A stretch of 64,000 nucleotides of DNA from an uncultured Lachnospiraceae bacterium (GCA_902779355.1 CACZBF010000003.1:62001-126000); one strand, 5' to 3'. Shown: positions 49,607-59,445, numbered from the stretch's first letter. Notes: generated from the letters alone by a model not told the origin. A program made the numbers and translations.

Positions 49607-50908
49607 ATGAACATTCTGATCAAAAACATTCTTGCGGTACTGCCGGGCGCAGACGCTGCAGGAGACTTCGAAGTGAAACAGTCAGATGTCTATGTGGAAG
49701 GAAACCGGATCACCGGGATCGGAAAAGCGCCGGAGGGATTCCAGGCAGAAAAGACGATCGACGGAACAGACAGGTTACTGACACCGGGACTCATCAATGC
49801 GCATACGCATTCTTATATGAGTTTCATGCGTAATGTGGCGGATGATCTTTCTTTTATGGACTGGCTGTTCGGTAAGGTGGACCCCATCGAACAGAAAATG
49901 ACTGACCGGGATGCATATTGGGGAGCGAATCTTGCGATCCTCGAGATGATGAAATGCGGCACGACCTGTTTCAACGACATGCAGATGAATATCATGCAGA
50001 CGACCCAGGCCGTGAAAGAGTCCGGTATGCGTGCCGTGATCAGCCGCGGACTTGTCGGATCGGGAACGGATGAAGCAGGGCAGACGAGACTGAAGCAGGC
50101 CTATGAGGAGCGTGACGCATTCCGGGACTGCGACAGACTGACTTTCCGCCTTGGACCGCATGCGCCCTACACCTGTGATGAGGCATTTCTGCGCGTGATC
50201 GCAGAGGAAGCGGCGAAGGAACATATGGGGATCCATATGCACCTCTCCGAAAGCAAGACCGAGATCGAAAACTGTGCAAAGGATTACGGCTGCACGCCGA
50301 TCGAACTCGCAGAACGTGCAGGATTATTTGAATTTCCTTTCATCGCGGCGCATTGTGTGCAGATCGACCAAAAGGATATCGAGATCTTAAGCCGCCATCA
50401 TGTGAGTGTCGTGAGCTGCCCGGCCAGCAATATGAAGCTTGGCAACGGCTTCGCGCCGGTTCCGGAAATGGTGGATGCCGGGATCAATGTCTGCATCGGA
50501 ACGGACGGTGCTGCAAGCAACAACACGTTGAACCTCATCCACGAGATGAGTCTGATGACGCTGATCCATAAAGGAACGCATGCATCCCCGCAGTGCATCA
50601 GCGCACAGCAGGCCCTGCATTTTGCAACCGACAACGGTGCCAAAGCCCTGTCTCTGGAGAAAGAGATCGGCTCTATCGAAGTCGGCAAGAAAGCGGACCT
50701 TGCGATCTTTTCCCTGAAACGTCCTTCCATGTGGCCGGTGAACAATCCGGTTGCGGCGCTTTCGTATTCCGCGAACGGATCGGAGGCGGAGACCGTGATC
50801 ATCGATGGACAGATCACGATGGAAAACGGTGAGATGAAGACGATGGATGAAGAAAAAATCCTGTTTGAAACCAGAAAGATTATGGAGAGGATTCAGGAAA
50901 GTCTTTGA
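49607..50908 (+). CDS. mtaD: 5-methylthioadenosine/S-adenosylhomocysteine deaminase
   Basis: 433 aa amidohydrolase with one catalytic metal. N-terminal HxH in LINAHTHSYMSFMRNVADDL, E/H in HMHLSESKTEIE, AAHCVQID and the metal Asp in CIGTDGAASNNTLN. The R-N-x-x-D-D-L form is typical of the MtaD/SahH deaminases that turn SAH into S-inosylhomocysteine or MTA into 5-methylthioinosine. Lying directly after ahcY supports an SAH-related role. glgX follows by 16 bp. Confidence 0.9.
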   Translation: MNILIKNILAVLPGADAAGDFEVKQSDVYVEGNRITGIGKAPEGFQAEKTIDGTDRLLTPGLINAHTHSYMSFMRNVADDLSFMDWLFGKVDPIEQKMTDRDAYWGANLAILEMMKCGTTCFNDMQMNIMQTTQAVKESGMRAVISRGLVGSGTDEAGQTRLKQAYEERDAFRDCDRLTFRLGPHAPYTCDEAFLRVIAEEAAKEHMGIHMHLSESKTEIENCAKDYGCTPIELAERAGLFEFPFIAAHCVQIDQKDIEILSRHHVSVVSCPASNMKLGNGFAPVPEMVDAGINVCIGTDGAASNNTLNLIHEMSLMTLIHKGTHASPQCISAQQALHFATDNGAKALSLEKEIGSIEVGKKADLAIFSLKRPSMWPVNNPVAALSYSANGSEAETVIIDGQITMENGEMKTMDEEKILFETRKIMERIQESL

Positions 50909-50924
50909 TTCCTGAGAAAACGAC

Positions 50925-53045
50925 ATGATTCATTTGTACAGAGAACAACCGACTGCTACGATCGGTGGATTCCGTGTCCGCACCGGAAATTTCGCACAGA
51001 ACGGGGCTTTTCCCGTGGCAGAGGGCGTGAATTTCACGATCCATTCCCACTATGCAACATCGTGCGAACTGGTGCTGTTTCACAACTCCGAGACCGTGCC
51101 GTATGCGCGGATCCCGTTCCCGAGTTTTTGCCGGATCGGTGATGTCTATTCGATGATCGTCTATGATCTGGACATCGAGGAGTTCGAATACTGCTATTCT
51201 TTTGACGGACCGTACGAGCCGGAGAAGGGGCATCGCTTCCAGAAAAAGAACATGATCCTGGACCCGTATGCGAAGGCAGTCGTCGGACAAAGAGTCTGGG
51301 GCGAACGCTATGTAGAGGGTGATTTCTACAAGGCACGCGTGGTCAGAAATGACTATGACTGGGGGCTCTTTAAGCAGTCGGATATTCCGTTCGAGGATCT
51401 TGTAATCTACGAGATGCATGTGAGAGGATTTACCAAGGATGAGTCTTCCCATGTGAAATACCCCGGCACCTTCGCGGGGATCCGCGAGAAGATCCCGTAT
51501 CTCAAGGAACTTGGCATCAATGCGATCGAGATGATGCCGATCTTCTGCTTTGACGAGATGGAGGACAACCGCCACAGCGACGGAAAGCGTCTGTACAATT
51601 ACTGGGGATATAATACGGTCTGCTTCTTTGCACCGAACACTGCGTATTCCGCGCATGATACGCACGGAAGAGAAGGGACGGAGTTAAAGAAACTCATCCG
51701 CGAGCTGAACGCGAACGGGATCGAAGTGATCCTGGACGTTGTCTTCAACCACACGGCGGAGGGAAATGAGCACGGCCGCACCTTCTGCTTTAAAGGAATT
51801 GACAATAAGATCTATTACATGCTGACGCCGGAAGGGTATTACTACAACTTCAGCGGCTGCGGCAACGCCATGAACTGTAACCACCCGATCGTGCAGCAGA
51901 TGATCGTGGATTGTCTGCGCTACTGGGTAACGGAGTATCGTGTGAACGGATTCCGCTTTGATCTGGCGTCCATTCTCGGACGTGATCAGAACGGCGCGCC
52001 GATGGAGGATCCGCCGCTTCTGAAAGAGCTTGCGAGAGATCCGATCCTTGCGAAGACGAAGCTTATCGCGGAAGCATGGGATGCCGGCGGACTTTATCAG
52101 GTCGGGAATTTCCCGGCATACAAACGCTGGGCGGAATGGAACGGGAAATACCGTGACGATGTGCGTGAGTTTTTGAAAGGTGATGACGGAAAAGCAGGTG
52201 CTGCGATCAACCGCATTACCGGCTCGACAGATCTTTATCACCCGGAGTACCGCGGTGATACGGCTTCCATCAATTTCCTGAATTGTCATGACGGATTTAC
52301 GCTGTACGATATGTATGCGTATAACGAGAAGCATAATGAAGCGAACGGGTGGAACAATACCGACGGGAGCAATGACAATCGCAGTTGGAACTGCGGTGTG
52401 GAAGGGGAAACGGATAACCCGAAGGTCAATGAGCTCCGCGAGCGGATGTGCCGCAATGCCTTTGCAACGCTGATGGTGAGCCGCGGTCCTGCAATGTTTT
52501 ATTCCGGTGATGAATTCTGCAACACGCAGTCCGGCAACAACAACGCATATTGTCAGGACAGCCCGATCTCCTGGCTGGATTGGACGAGACGGGAAAAATA
52601 CAAGCAGAACTTTGAGTTCGCAAAACTGATGATCAAGATCCGGAAAGACCATCCGGTCATTCGGAAACGCCAGAAGGAAGCGCTGTCGGGGCTTCCGGAC
52701 ATTAGCATTCATAATGACTATCCGTATAATGAGTCCTTTGACTACAAGACGCATCTGATCGGCATCATGTATGCCGGAAAGAAGAAGCATGAGGATGAGG
52801 ACGATATCATCTATGTTGCGATCAACACGTTTTGGGAAGATCTGAAGGTGACAATGCCCGATCCACCGGAAGGCTATGCGTGGCGCGTGATCGCGGATAC
52901 TTCCGCAGAGTTTGACGAGAGCTGGGAAACCTTCCGTAATACCGAGATCGAGAAGGGACGTTTTTTTAAGATCAAAAACCGATGCGTCGTGGTAGCGGAA
53001 GCGGTGAAGATCGCGGATGTATCGAAGGAAGAGGAAGCGGAGTAA
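50925..53045 (+). CDS. glgX: Glycogen debranching enzyme (GlgX/isoamylase type, GH13)
   Basis: 706 aa. N-terminal CBM48-like beta domain (EGVNFTIHSHYATSCELVLF), then the GH13 barrel: LDVVFNHTAEGNE, catalytic nucleophile Asp in GFRFDLASIL, acid/base Glu in LIAEAWDAGG, and third Asp in LNCHDGFTLYD, all intact. It hydrolyses alpha-1,6 branches of glycogen or limit dextrin. Length fits GlgX. No other glycogen gene is adjacent. A small gene follows by 4 bp. Confidence 0.92.
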   Translation: MIHLYREQPTATIGGFRVRTGNFAQNGAFPVAEGVNFTIHSHYATSCELVLFHNSETVPYARIPFPSFCRIGDVYSMIVYDLDIEEFEYCYSFDGPYEPEKGHRFQKKNMILDPYAKAVVGQRVWGERYVEGDFYKARVVRNDYDWGLFKQSDIPFEDLVIYEMHVRGFTKDESSHVKYPGTFAGIREKIPYLKELGINAIEMMPIFCFDEMEDNRHSDGKRLYNYWGYNTVCFFAPNTAYSAHDTHGREGTELKKLIRELNANGIEVILDVVFNHTAEGNEHGRTFCFKGIDNKIYYMLTPEGYYYNFSGCGNAMNCNHPIVQQMIVDCLRYWVTEYRVNGFRFDLASILGRDQNGAPMEDPPLLKELARDPILAKTKLIAEAWDAGGLYQVGNFPAYKRWAEWNGKYRDDVREFLKGDDGKAGAAINRITGSTDLYHPEYRGDTASINFLNCHDGFTLYDMYAYNEKHNEANGWNNTDGSNDNRSWNCGVEGETDNPKVNELRERMCRNAFATLMVSRGPAMFYSGDEFCNTQSGNNNAYCQDSPISWLDWTRREKYKQNFEFAKLMIKIRKDHPVIRKRQKEALSGLPDISIHNDYPYNESFDYKTHLIGIMYAGKKKHEDEDDIIYVAINTFWEDLKVTMPDPPEGYAWRVIADTSAEFDESWETFRNTEIEKGRFFKIKNRCVVVAEAVKIADVSKEEEAE

Positions 53046-53049
53046 GCAG

Positions 53050-53313
53050 ATGAACCCTGAAGAAGAACTGACATTTACCTATTCCGGCGTGGTGCAGCGT
53101 GACAACCGCAACGCTGTATGTGTCCGGTTTGAGCGGAAACGGGACGGGAAACTCGAATATGCGGAGGGCGTCGTCCCGGACGGCCGGATTGAACGGCAGG
53201 AAGGCTTTTCCCCGGAAGAAGTAGAAGGGCTGGAAGCCTATCTGAAAGCGAACACGGAGGAGATCAAAAAGAATGCGAAAGCACTGAATCAGATCAAGAA
53301 CTGGTTCGGGTGA
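53050..53313 (+). CDS. Small conserved-looking protein, function unknown
   Basis: 87 aa from ATG 53050. Beta-rich N-terminal half (LTFTYSGVVQRDNRNAVCVRFER) and helical acidic/basic C-terminal half (PEEVEGLEAYLKANTEEIKK). No family recognised. It starts 4 bp after glgX and ends before a terminator, so it is in the glgX transcript. Confidence 0.7.
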   Translation: MNPEEELTFTYSGVVQRDNRNAVCVRFERKRDGKLEYAEGVVPDGRIERQEGFSPEEVEGLEAYLKANTEEIKKNAKALNQIKNWFG

Positions 53314-53346
53314 GCAATATGCACAAAAATGAAAACTATTTTTGTG

Positions 53347-53375
53347 AAAAGCGTTTCTTGTGAAGCGCTTTTTTT
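53347..53375 (+). terminator. Rho-independent terminator of the mtaD-glgX transcript
   Basis: Arms AAAAGCGTTTC (53347-53357) and GAAGCGCTTTT (53362-53372), 11 bp with one G-U pair, TTGT loop and T run. It overlaps the promoter of the next operon. Confidence 0.8.
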
Positions 53376-53386
53376 GATGTTATGAT
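53358..53386 (+). promoter_or_regulatory. Promoter of the TetR-glycosidase operon
   Basis: TTGTGA (53358-53363), 17 bp, TATGAT (53381-53386). Flanked by two copies of TGAAAAGCGTTTC at 53345-53357 and 53404-53416, 59 bp apart, one abutting the -35 and one in the early transcript. They could be operator sites of the TetR protein. Confidence 0.5.
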
Positions 53387-53456
53387 GATAGAAACGAGGA
53401 AACTGAAAAGCGTTTCCGTGAAAAAAGAGCAGAAAAACAAGGGAGCAGAGGAAAAT

Positions 53457-54023
53457 ATGGATCAATCATCTGTAAAAGACAGAATTCTGGAAGCAACGAT
53501 CGTGGTCTTCAATCAGAAGGGGTTGAAGTTCACGATGGACGACATCGCAAAAGAGCTTTCGATGAGCAAAAAAACGATCTACACGGTCTTCCGTGACAAA
53601 GAATCGATGTTTTATGCGATGGTTGATTACTGCTTTGACAAGATCAAAGACAGTGAACGGGAGGTCGTGAACAGTCCTTCTCTGGATACGAAAGAGCGCC
53701 TGAAAAAGTTGCTCGGTGTTCTCCCGGACGGCTATAAAGACATTGACTTTCGTCAGCTCTACATGCTGAAAGATCGTTATCCCAAGATCTATAAGAAAGT
53801 GGAAGAGCGGCTTGAAAACGGTTGGGAAACAACGATCAGCCTGATCGAACAGGGCATCAAAGAAGGGGTGTTCCGTCCGATCCACATCACCGTCGTCAAG
53901 ACAATGTTTGAAGCAACACTGGAACAGTTTTTCCAACGCGATATTCTGATCCACAGCGGCATTTCTTACAGCGACGCTCTGGAAGAAGTGGTCTCGATCC
54001 TGATGCAGGGGATCATTGCCTGA
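53457..54023 (+). CDS. TetR-family transcriptional regulator
   Basis: 188 aa from ATG 53457 (GAGGAAAAT upstream). N-terminal HTH: ILEATIVVFNQKGLKFTMDDIAKELSMSKKTIYTVFRDKESMFYAMV, canonical TetR. The ligand-binding C-terminal half is helical. It is the first gene of the glycoside operon (next ATG 15 bp downstream) and probably controls it. Confidence 0.92.
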   Translation: MDQSSVKDRILEATIVVFNQKGLKFTMDDIAKELSMSKKTIYTVFRDKESMFYAMVDYCFDKIKDSEREVVNSPSLDTKERLKKLLGVLPDGYKDIDFRQLYMLKDRYPKIYKKVEERLENGWETTISLIEQGIKEGVFRPIHITVVKTMFEATLEQFFQRDILIHSGISYSDALEEVVSILMQGIIA

Positions 54024-54038
54024 CGGAGGGAAAGACGC

Positions 54039-56534
54039 ATGGCAGAACGGTTCTATTGGAATGATGACTGGAAATTTGCGGAAACGTTTGTAGAGGAGAT
54101 GATGAACGCCTCCTATGACGTCTCCAAAATGCAGACAGTGCGGATACCACATACGGTGAAGGAAACGCCGCTTCATTATTTTGACGAGAGCAGTTACCAG
54201 ATGGTGAGCGCCTATCGCAGAGTGGTGTCGTGGGAGGACGCTTACGAAGGAAAACGTCTCTTCTTCACAATGGAAGGTGTCGCACATATCGCCGAGGTAT
54301 ATCTGAACGGGGAATTACTTTCGACGCATCGCTGCGGGTATACAGCCTTTACAACGGACCTTTCCGGGAAACTGAAAAAAGAGGAACACAACATCCTCCT
54401 CGTCAAAGTAGACAGCAGGGAAGACCGCAATATTCCCCCTTTCGGACTTGTCGTAGATTATATGACGTTTGGCGGGATCTATCGGGACTGCTATCTGGAT
54501 ATCAAGGATCAGGACTATATAGAGGATGTCTTTGCACAGCCATCCATCCCTGAGGATTACAAATTTGATCCGGAGGAGGATGCGGCAGTCGATGGTGCAT
54601 TGTCTTCCGTGATACGTGTGCATACGGAATCGGATCAAGTGTTTTTGCGGCAATCCATCATCCGGATCCCGACGAACCTTTGCCCTGTCTTACAGACGGA
54701 AGGATACGGCCGGAGAGAGTTTCTGACCGAGGTGAAAGCGGCAGACGGTGCGACGCAGACGGATTTTGCGATCCCGCAGATCAGAGTCTGGGATCTGGAA
54801 AGCCCGGTGCTGTACGAGGCGGTCTATCAGTTGCTTCGGGACGGAGAGGTGATCGATGAGAAACGCATCCGGATCGGTTTCCGACGCAGTATCTTTCGTC
54901 CGGACGGTTATTATCTCAACGGGAGAAAGATCAAGATCCGCGGCTTAAACCGCCACCAGAGTTATCCCTATGCAGGCTATGCAATGCCGGAATCCATGCA
55001 GCGTGAGGACGCGAGGATCCTGAAACGCGAGCTGGCAGTAAATGCGGTACGGACGTCTCACTATCCGCAGTCGCAGTATTTTATCAATGAATGTGACGAG
55101 ATCGGACTTCTCGTTTTGATGGAAATCCCCGGATGGCAGTATATCGGAGATGACGAATGGAAAGCGCAGGCGATCGAAAACGAGCATGAGATGATCGTAC
55201 AATACCGCAACCACCCGTCCATCATGCTGTGGGGCGTGCGCATCAACGAGTCCAAAGACGACGATCCGTTTTATCAGAAAACCAATGAGATCGCGCATCA
55301 GCTCGACCCGACGAGGCAGACCGGCGGGATCCGCGCAAACAAACGCAGCAGCCTTTTGGAAGATGTATATACATATAACGATTTTTCGCATGACGGGAAA
55401 ACGCCGGGATGCGAGGGGAAGAGCGCGGTGACAAGCGATTCCGCCAAACCGTATCTCGTGACAGAGTATTGCGGGCATATGTACCCGACCAAAGCGTTTG
55501 ATGCGGAGGAACATCGAAAAGAACATGCGATCCGGCATGCAACGGTATTGGATGCGATCGCAAGCTATCAGGATATCGCAGGGAGTTTTGGCTGGTGCAT
55601 GTTTGACTACAACACGCATAAGGACTTCGGAAGCGGCGACCGGATCTGCTATCACGGCGTCATGGACATGTTCCGGAATCCAAAACTGGCTGCGGAGGTT
55701 TATCACAGCCAGCAGGAGAACGAACCGGTATTGGCAGTCAGCTCTTCGATGGACATCGGCGAGCACCCGGCTTGTGTCAGGAATGACACCTGGATCATCA
55801 CGAATGCCGACAGTGTCCGGATGTACAAAAACGACATCTTTATCAAGGAATTTCAGGCATCGGATTCGCCATTCAAGCACTTGGTGCACGGACCGATCCT
55901 GCTGGACGATTACATCGGAAACCGCATCAAAGAGGGAGAGGATTTCTCGGATCTCCAGGCCGATCAGATCAAACTGGCGCTGAATACAGCGGCGATCCAG
56001 GGGCTTTCGCATCTACCGTTCAAGATAAAGATGATCGCGGTCAAGATGATGCTTTTCTATCATATGAAAGCAGATGACGCGGTGGATCTTTATCAGAAAT
56101 ACATCGGTGACTGGGGCGGCAAAGTGACGTCGTATAAATTTGAGGCGATCAAAGACGGGAGAGTGGTGAGGACTCTGTACCGGAAGCCGGTAGATAAGAT
56201 CAGGATCTGTACAGCAGCGAGCCATACGGAGCTGGCGGAAAAGACCACCTATGATGTGGCGTCCATCCGGATTACGGCAACCGATGAAAGCCGTGTGCCG
56301 CTGCCGTTTTACGGAGAGCCGATCATGCTTTCCACGGAGGGGCCGATCGAGATCATCGGACCGAAAGTGACCGCATTTCGTGGCGGGATGGCAGGCACCT
56401 ACGTTCGCACGCTCGGGAGCGGCGGCCCCGCAAGCCTGACGATCAGTGTCCCGGGACAGGAGGACACCGTGATCCACTTTAAGATCAAGGAACGAATGAC
56501 CAGGTCAAAATGCAGTGCCGGTCATGAAAGATAG
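54039..56534 (+). CDS. Glycoside hydrolase family 2 protein (beta-galactosidase/glucuronidase type)
   Basis: 831 aa, cytosolic, no signal. N-terminal jelly-roll sugar-binding domain (FFTMEGVAHIAEVYLNGE, GYTAFTTDLSG, TFGGIYRDCYLDI), an Ig-like domain, then the TIM barrel: GLNRHQSYPYAGYAM, VRTSHYPQSQYFINECDEIGL, acid/base E404 in WGVRINES and nucleophile E476 in LVTEYCGHMYP. The acid/base motif is NES where SNE or GNE is usual. The C-terminal ~250 residues are a further beta domain. Substrate could be a beta-galactoside or a related sugar. Confidence 0.9.
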   Translation: MAERFYWNDDWKFAETFVEEMMNASYDVSKMQTVRIPHTVKETPLHYFDESSYQMVSAYRRVVSWEDAYEGKRLFFTMEGVAHIAEVYLNGELLSTHRCGYTAFTTDLSGKLKKEEHNILLVKVDSREDRNIPPFGLVVDYMTFGGIYRDCYLDIKDQDYIEDVFAQPSIPEDYKFDPEEDAAVDGALSSVIRVHTESDQVFLRQSIIRIPTNLCPVLQTEGYGRREFLTEVKAADGATQTDFAIPQIRVWDLESPVLYEAVYQLLRDGEVIDEKRIRIGFRRSIFRPDGYYLNGRKIKIRGLNRHQSYPYAGYAMPESMQREDARILKRELAVNAVRTSHYPQSQYFINECDEIGLLVLMEIPGWQYIGDDEWKAQAIENEHEMIVQYRNHPSIMLWGVRINESKDDDPFYQKTNEIAHQLDPTRQTGGIRANKRSSLLEDVYTYNDFSHDGKTPGCEGKSAVTSDSAKPYLVTEYCGHMYPTKAFDAEEHRKEHAIRHATVLDAIASYQDIAGSFGWCMFDYNTHKDFGSGDRICYHGVMDMFRNPKLAAEVYHSQQENEPVLAVSSSMDIGEHPACVRNDTWIITNADSVRMYKNDIFIKEFQASDSPFKHLVHGPILLDDYIGNRIKEGEDFSDLQADQIKLALNTAAIQGLSHLPFKIKMIAVKMMLFYHMKADDAVDLYQKYIGDWGGKVTSYKFEAIKDGRVVRTLYRKPVDKIRICTAASHTELAEKTTYDVASIRITATDESRVPLPFYGEPIMLSTEGPIEIIGPKVTAFRGGMAGTYVRTLGSGGPASLTISVPGQEDTVIHFKIKERMTRSKCSAGHER

Positions 56535-56551
56535 AAATGAGGGGAGAGGAA

Positions 56552-58012
56552 ATGCAGGACAGATCAAGTGTGATTTTCGGAAACAAACTTCCGGAAAGTG
56601 CCGTCCGTAAAGCGGCAAAATCAAAAGCAAAATTTCAGAAGAAATTCGGGGATGACAGCAACGCCGACTACCGCCCGAACGTGACGGAGAATCCGTATAT
56701 CGGACCGTCGCTGGGGGTCAAAAACGTAGAACTGAAGGACACGGACGGCGGTGAGGGATTCGATACCGAAAAGGGACTGATCGTCGGAAATATCCGCATG
56801 GGATTCGGACATTACAGGATCTCCATGGCGATCGCAAGCGCAGCGCATCATCTCGGATATACGCCTTATTGGATGGACTTAAACGGTTATCCGCAGACGA
56901 CCTGTACAAAGGTCATCAGCGCGCAGAACGACCTGTATTCTCTGGGTTCCCGCCTGTCAAAGAATCCGATCTTTAACAAGCTGATCTGGGAACCGGTCAA
57001 CTATGAGGGTTTCCGTGCACTGACCTACAATTCCTCCGATCAGAAGAATGCAGAACTGATGGCACCGGTCTACAAGAACGTGCCGAAGGAGATCCCGGTC
57101 GTAGCAACGCATGTATGGCCGGCACAGGCAGCGATCCATGCGGGAATGAAGTATGTAGTGAATGCGATCCCGGACAACTGGCCGATGGCGCTTCATTTTT
57201 CCGAAGGATCCGTTCATACGATCCAATGCCACAACGCCTACATGGGATACCGGATCTGTAACGGTATGGCAAAGGATCAGGTGCTGAAGCCGATGCCGAA
57301 GGAGTCACTTGTCTATACCGGACACTACATCGACCATGAGCTGACATCCAATATCGAGACGGATTGCGCAGCCAGAAAGGCGAGAAAAGGAAACGGAAAG
57401 CCGATGCGCTTCCTCTTGACGATCGGCGGTGCTGGCGCACAGAAAGAGATCTTTGCGGCGATCATCAAACATCTTCTGCCGGCGATCAAAGAGAACAAGG
57501 CAACGCTCTATGTGAACGTAGGAGATTACAAAAATGTCTGGGATGCGCTGCAGGCGGAGATCCCGGAAATGAAGGGACTTTCGACGGAGCATTTTGATGC
57601 ATGGCAGGATACGGTGAGCTTTGCCGAAGATGCGCTGACCGGTGATGTGACGGGGATTCATGGCTTCTATCACGCCAACATTTTTGAAGCAGTTTATTGT
57701 ACGAATCTGTTGATGCGCAGCGCGGATGTGCTTGTAACGAAACCGTCGGAACTGGCTTTTTATCCGATCCCGAAGCTCTTTATCCGCCGTGTCGGCAAGC
57801 ATGAGATGTGGGGCGCGATCCATTCCGCAGAGATCGGAGACGGGACTTTGGAATGCCGCGATATCCCGCATACCGTGCAGATGATCGATCTGTTCTTAAA
57901 CGAACCGGATCTTTTGAACGGGATGTGCGACAACATCCTGACCAATAAGTCCATCGGCATTTACGACGGGGCTTATAAAGTAGTGGAACTGGCCATGGGG
58001 CTGAGGAAATAA
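56552..58012 (+). CDS. GT-B-fold glycosyltransferase-like protein of unknown activity in a sugar-use operon
   Basis: 486 aa from ATG 56552 behind GGGGAGAGGAA. The motif GLIVGNIRMGFGHYRISMAIASA (~76-98) resembles the G-x-G-H loop of MurG/MGDG-synthase (GT28) enzymes, and LLTIGGAGAQKEIFAAII (~285) with SADVLVTKPSELAFYPIPKL (~395-414) recalls the donor-binding half (GGxG and a KPxxL loop). I recall the family as DUF6937 in gut Firmicutes, unverified. A transferase between a hydrolase and a permease is odd: it may be a phosphorylase or a sugar-trimming enzyme. Next gene starts 30 bp downstream. Confidence 0.6.
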   Translation: MQDRSSVIFGNKLPESAVRKAAKSKAKFQKKFGDDSNADYRPNVTENPYIGPSLGVKNVELKDTDGGEGFDTEKGLIVGNIRMGFGHYRISMAIASAAHHLGYTPYWMDLNGYPQTTCTKVISAQNDLYSLGSRLSKNPIFNKLIWEPVNYEGFRALTYNSSDQKNAELMAPVYKNVPKEIPVVATHVWPAQAAIHAGMKYVVNAIPDNWPMALHFSEGSVHTIQCHNAYMGYRICNGMAKDQVLKPMPKESLVYTGHYIDHELTSNIETDCAARKARKGNGKPMRFLLTIGGAGAQKEIFAAIIKHLLPAIKENKATLYVNVGDYKNVWDALQAEIPEMKGLSTEHFDAWQDTVSFAEDALTGDVTGIHGFYHANIFEAVYCTNLLMRSADVLVTKPSELAFYPIPKLFIRRVGKHEMWGAIHSAEIGDGTLECRDIPHTVQMIDLFLNEPDLLNGMCDNILTNKSIGIYDGAYKVVELAMGLRK

Positions 58013-58042
58013 AACGAAGAGGAAGAGAGGAGAAAAAGAAAC

Positions 58043-59422
58043 ATGAGTTCAGAAACCAAGGCATTAAAGCCGATCACCAACAAGCTGCTTTGGATCTTTG
58101 CACTGGGACAGTTCGGGTGGAGCCTGCTGTCCGGTGTCGTATCCAACTGGATGGTGTATTATTACACAGGCACGCCGGATGCCAAAAACCCGAATACCGG
58201 TCTGTTTGCATCCGGTATCACACAGGATCCGATCCTGTTCAAACTGACGTTGTTCGGCCTTGTACTGGCACTGGGACGCATCTTTGATGCTGTGACAGAC
58301 CCGCTGATCGCAGGTTGGTCTGACCGTTGCAAATACAAGAGCGGACGGCGCGTACCCTTTATGCGTGTGATGGCGATCCCGTTTGCACTTTGCACGATCG
58401 GGCTATTCACGCTTCCGCAGACCGGAAGCATTGTCGTTAACGATACGATCCTTTTCGTTTTGCTGATGGTATTCTACCTGTTCATGACGATGTTCTGTAC
58501 GCCGTATAACGCACTGATCGCAGAACTCGGTGATACGCAGCAGCACAGGATCAATGTTTCAACGTACATCTCGTTCACGTTCATCGTCGGCCAGAGTATT
58601 TCCTTTATGCTCCCAAACCTTGCAGGCGCATTGGAAGGCGCTGTCGGCCAGCAGAATTCGATCCGTATTGCGGTTGCGATCATGGCTTCGATCGCCTGCT
58701 TCGCGATGCTGTTCCCGGCATTCTATATCAAGGAGCGTGAGTATATCGAAGGGAAACCAAGCGATACCAAGCCGTTTGCATCTTTGATCAAGACCTTCAA
58801 GAACGGACAGTTCCGCCGGTTCGTTTACAGCGATGTGATCTACTTCTTCGCATTGACGCTATTTCAGACGGGACTTGCTTTCTATGAGACGAAGCTGATG
58901 AAGATCGAGGATACATGGACCTTTGTTCTGACCGCGACCATGACGGCAGTCAGCGTCCTCTTGTATCCGTTTGTCAATATCCTTGCCAAAAAGATCGGCA
59001 AGAAAAAACTCATCATCACCGGGTTCTTTATGTACTGCGTGGTCTTTTTGATCACCGCACTTTGCGGCGAGGGGCTGCATTTCGGCTTCATCGTTGCGGT
59101 GGTTGCAGCAGTGCCGATGGCGATCCTCGGTATCCTTCCGCAGGCTTGTGTTGCCGACATCGCGGAGCTCACGAGACTGGAGACAGGCGAGGACCGAAGC
59201 GGCATGTTCTTTGCGGCACGCACGTTTGCATTTAAGATGGGACAGGCGCTGGCAATGGTTGTCTTTACCAGTGTGACGGTATCCGGCCTGGAGAGCAGTT
59301 ATCGTACAACGGCGTGGATCGCTTTTGTGACCTGCATGGTCGGCGCATGCATCTTCTTCGCTTTCGGTGAGAAGAAGATCCTCGGTCGTATCAAAGAACT
59401 AAAGGGGACTGACGAGATCTAA
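58043..59422 (+). CDS. GPH-family sugar:cation symporter
   Basis: 459 aa with about 12 membrane helices. GRIFDAVTDPLIAGWSDRCKYKSGRRVPFMR is the MelB/GPH signature. Members co-transport oligosaccharides or glycosides with Na or H. Flanked by GH2/GT-B and GH36 genes, so it most likely imports an alpha- or beta-galactoside. Ribosome site GAGAGGAGAAAAAG. Confidence 0.9.
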   Translation: MSSETKALKPITNKLLWIFALGQFGWSLLSGVVSNWMVYYYTGTPDAKNPNTGLFASGITQDPILFKLTLFGLVLALGRIFDAVTDPLIAGWSDRCKYKSGRRVPFMRVMAIPFALCTIGLFTLPQTGSIVVNDTILFVLLMVFYLFMTMFCTPYNALIAELGDTQQHRINVSTYISFTFIVGQSISFMLPNLAGALEGAVGQQNSIRIAVAIMASIACFAMLFPAFYIKEREYIEGKPSDTKPFASLIKTFKNGQFRRFVYSDVIYFFALTLFQTGLAFYETKLMKIEDTWTFVLTATMTAVSVLLYPFVNILAKKIGKKKLIITGFFMYCVVFLITALCGEGLHFGFIVAVVAAVPMAILGILPQACVADIAELTRLETGEDRSGMFFAARTFAFKMGQALAMVVFTSVTVSGLESSYRTTAWIAFVTCMVGACIFFAFGEKKILGRIKELKGTDEI

Positions 59423-59445
59423 AAGATAAGATAAGGAGACCGGTT

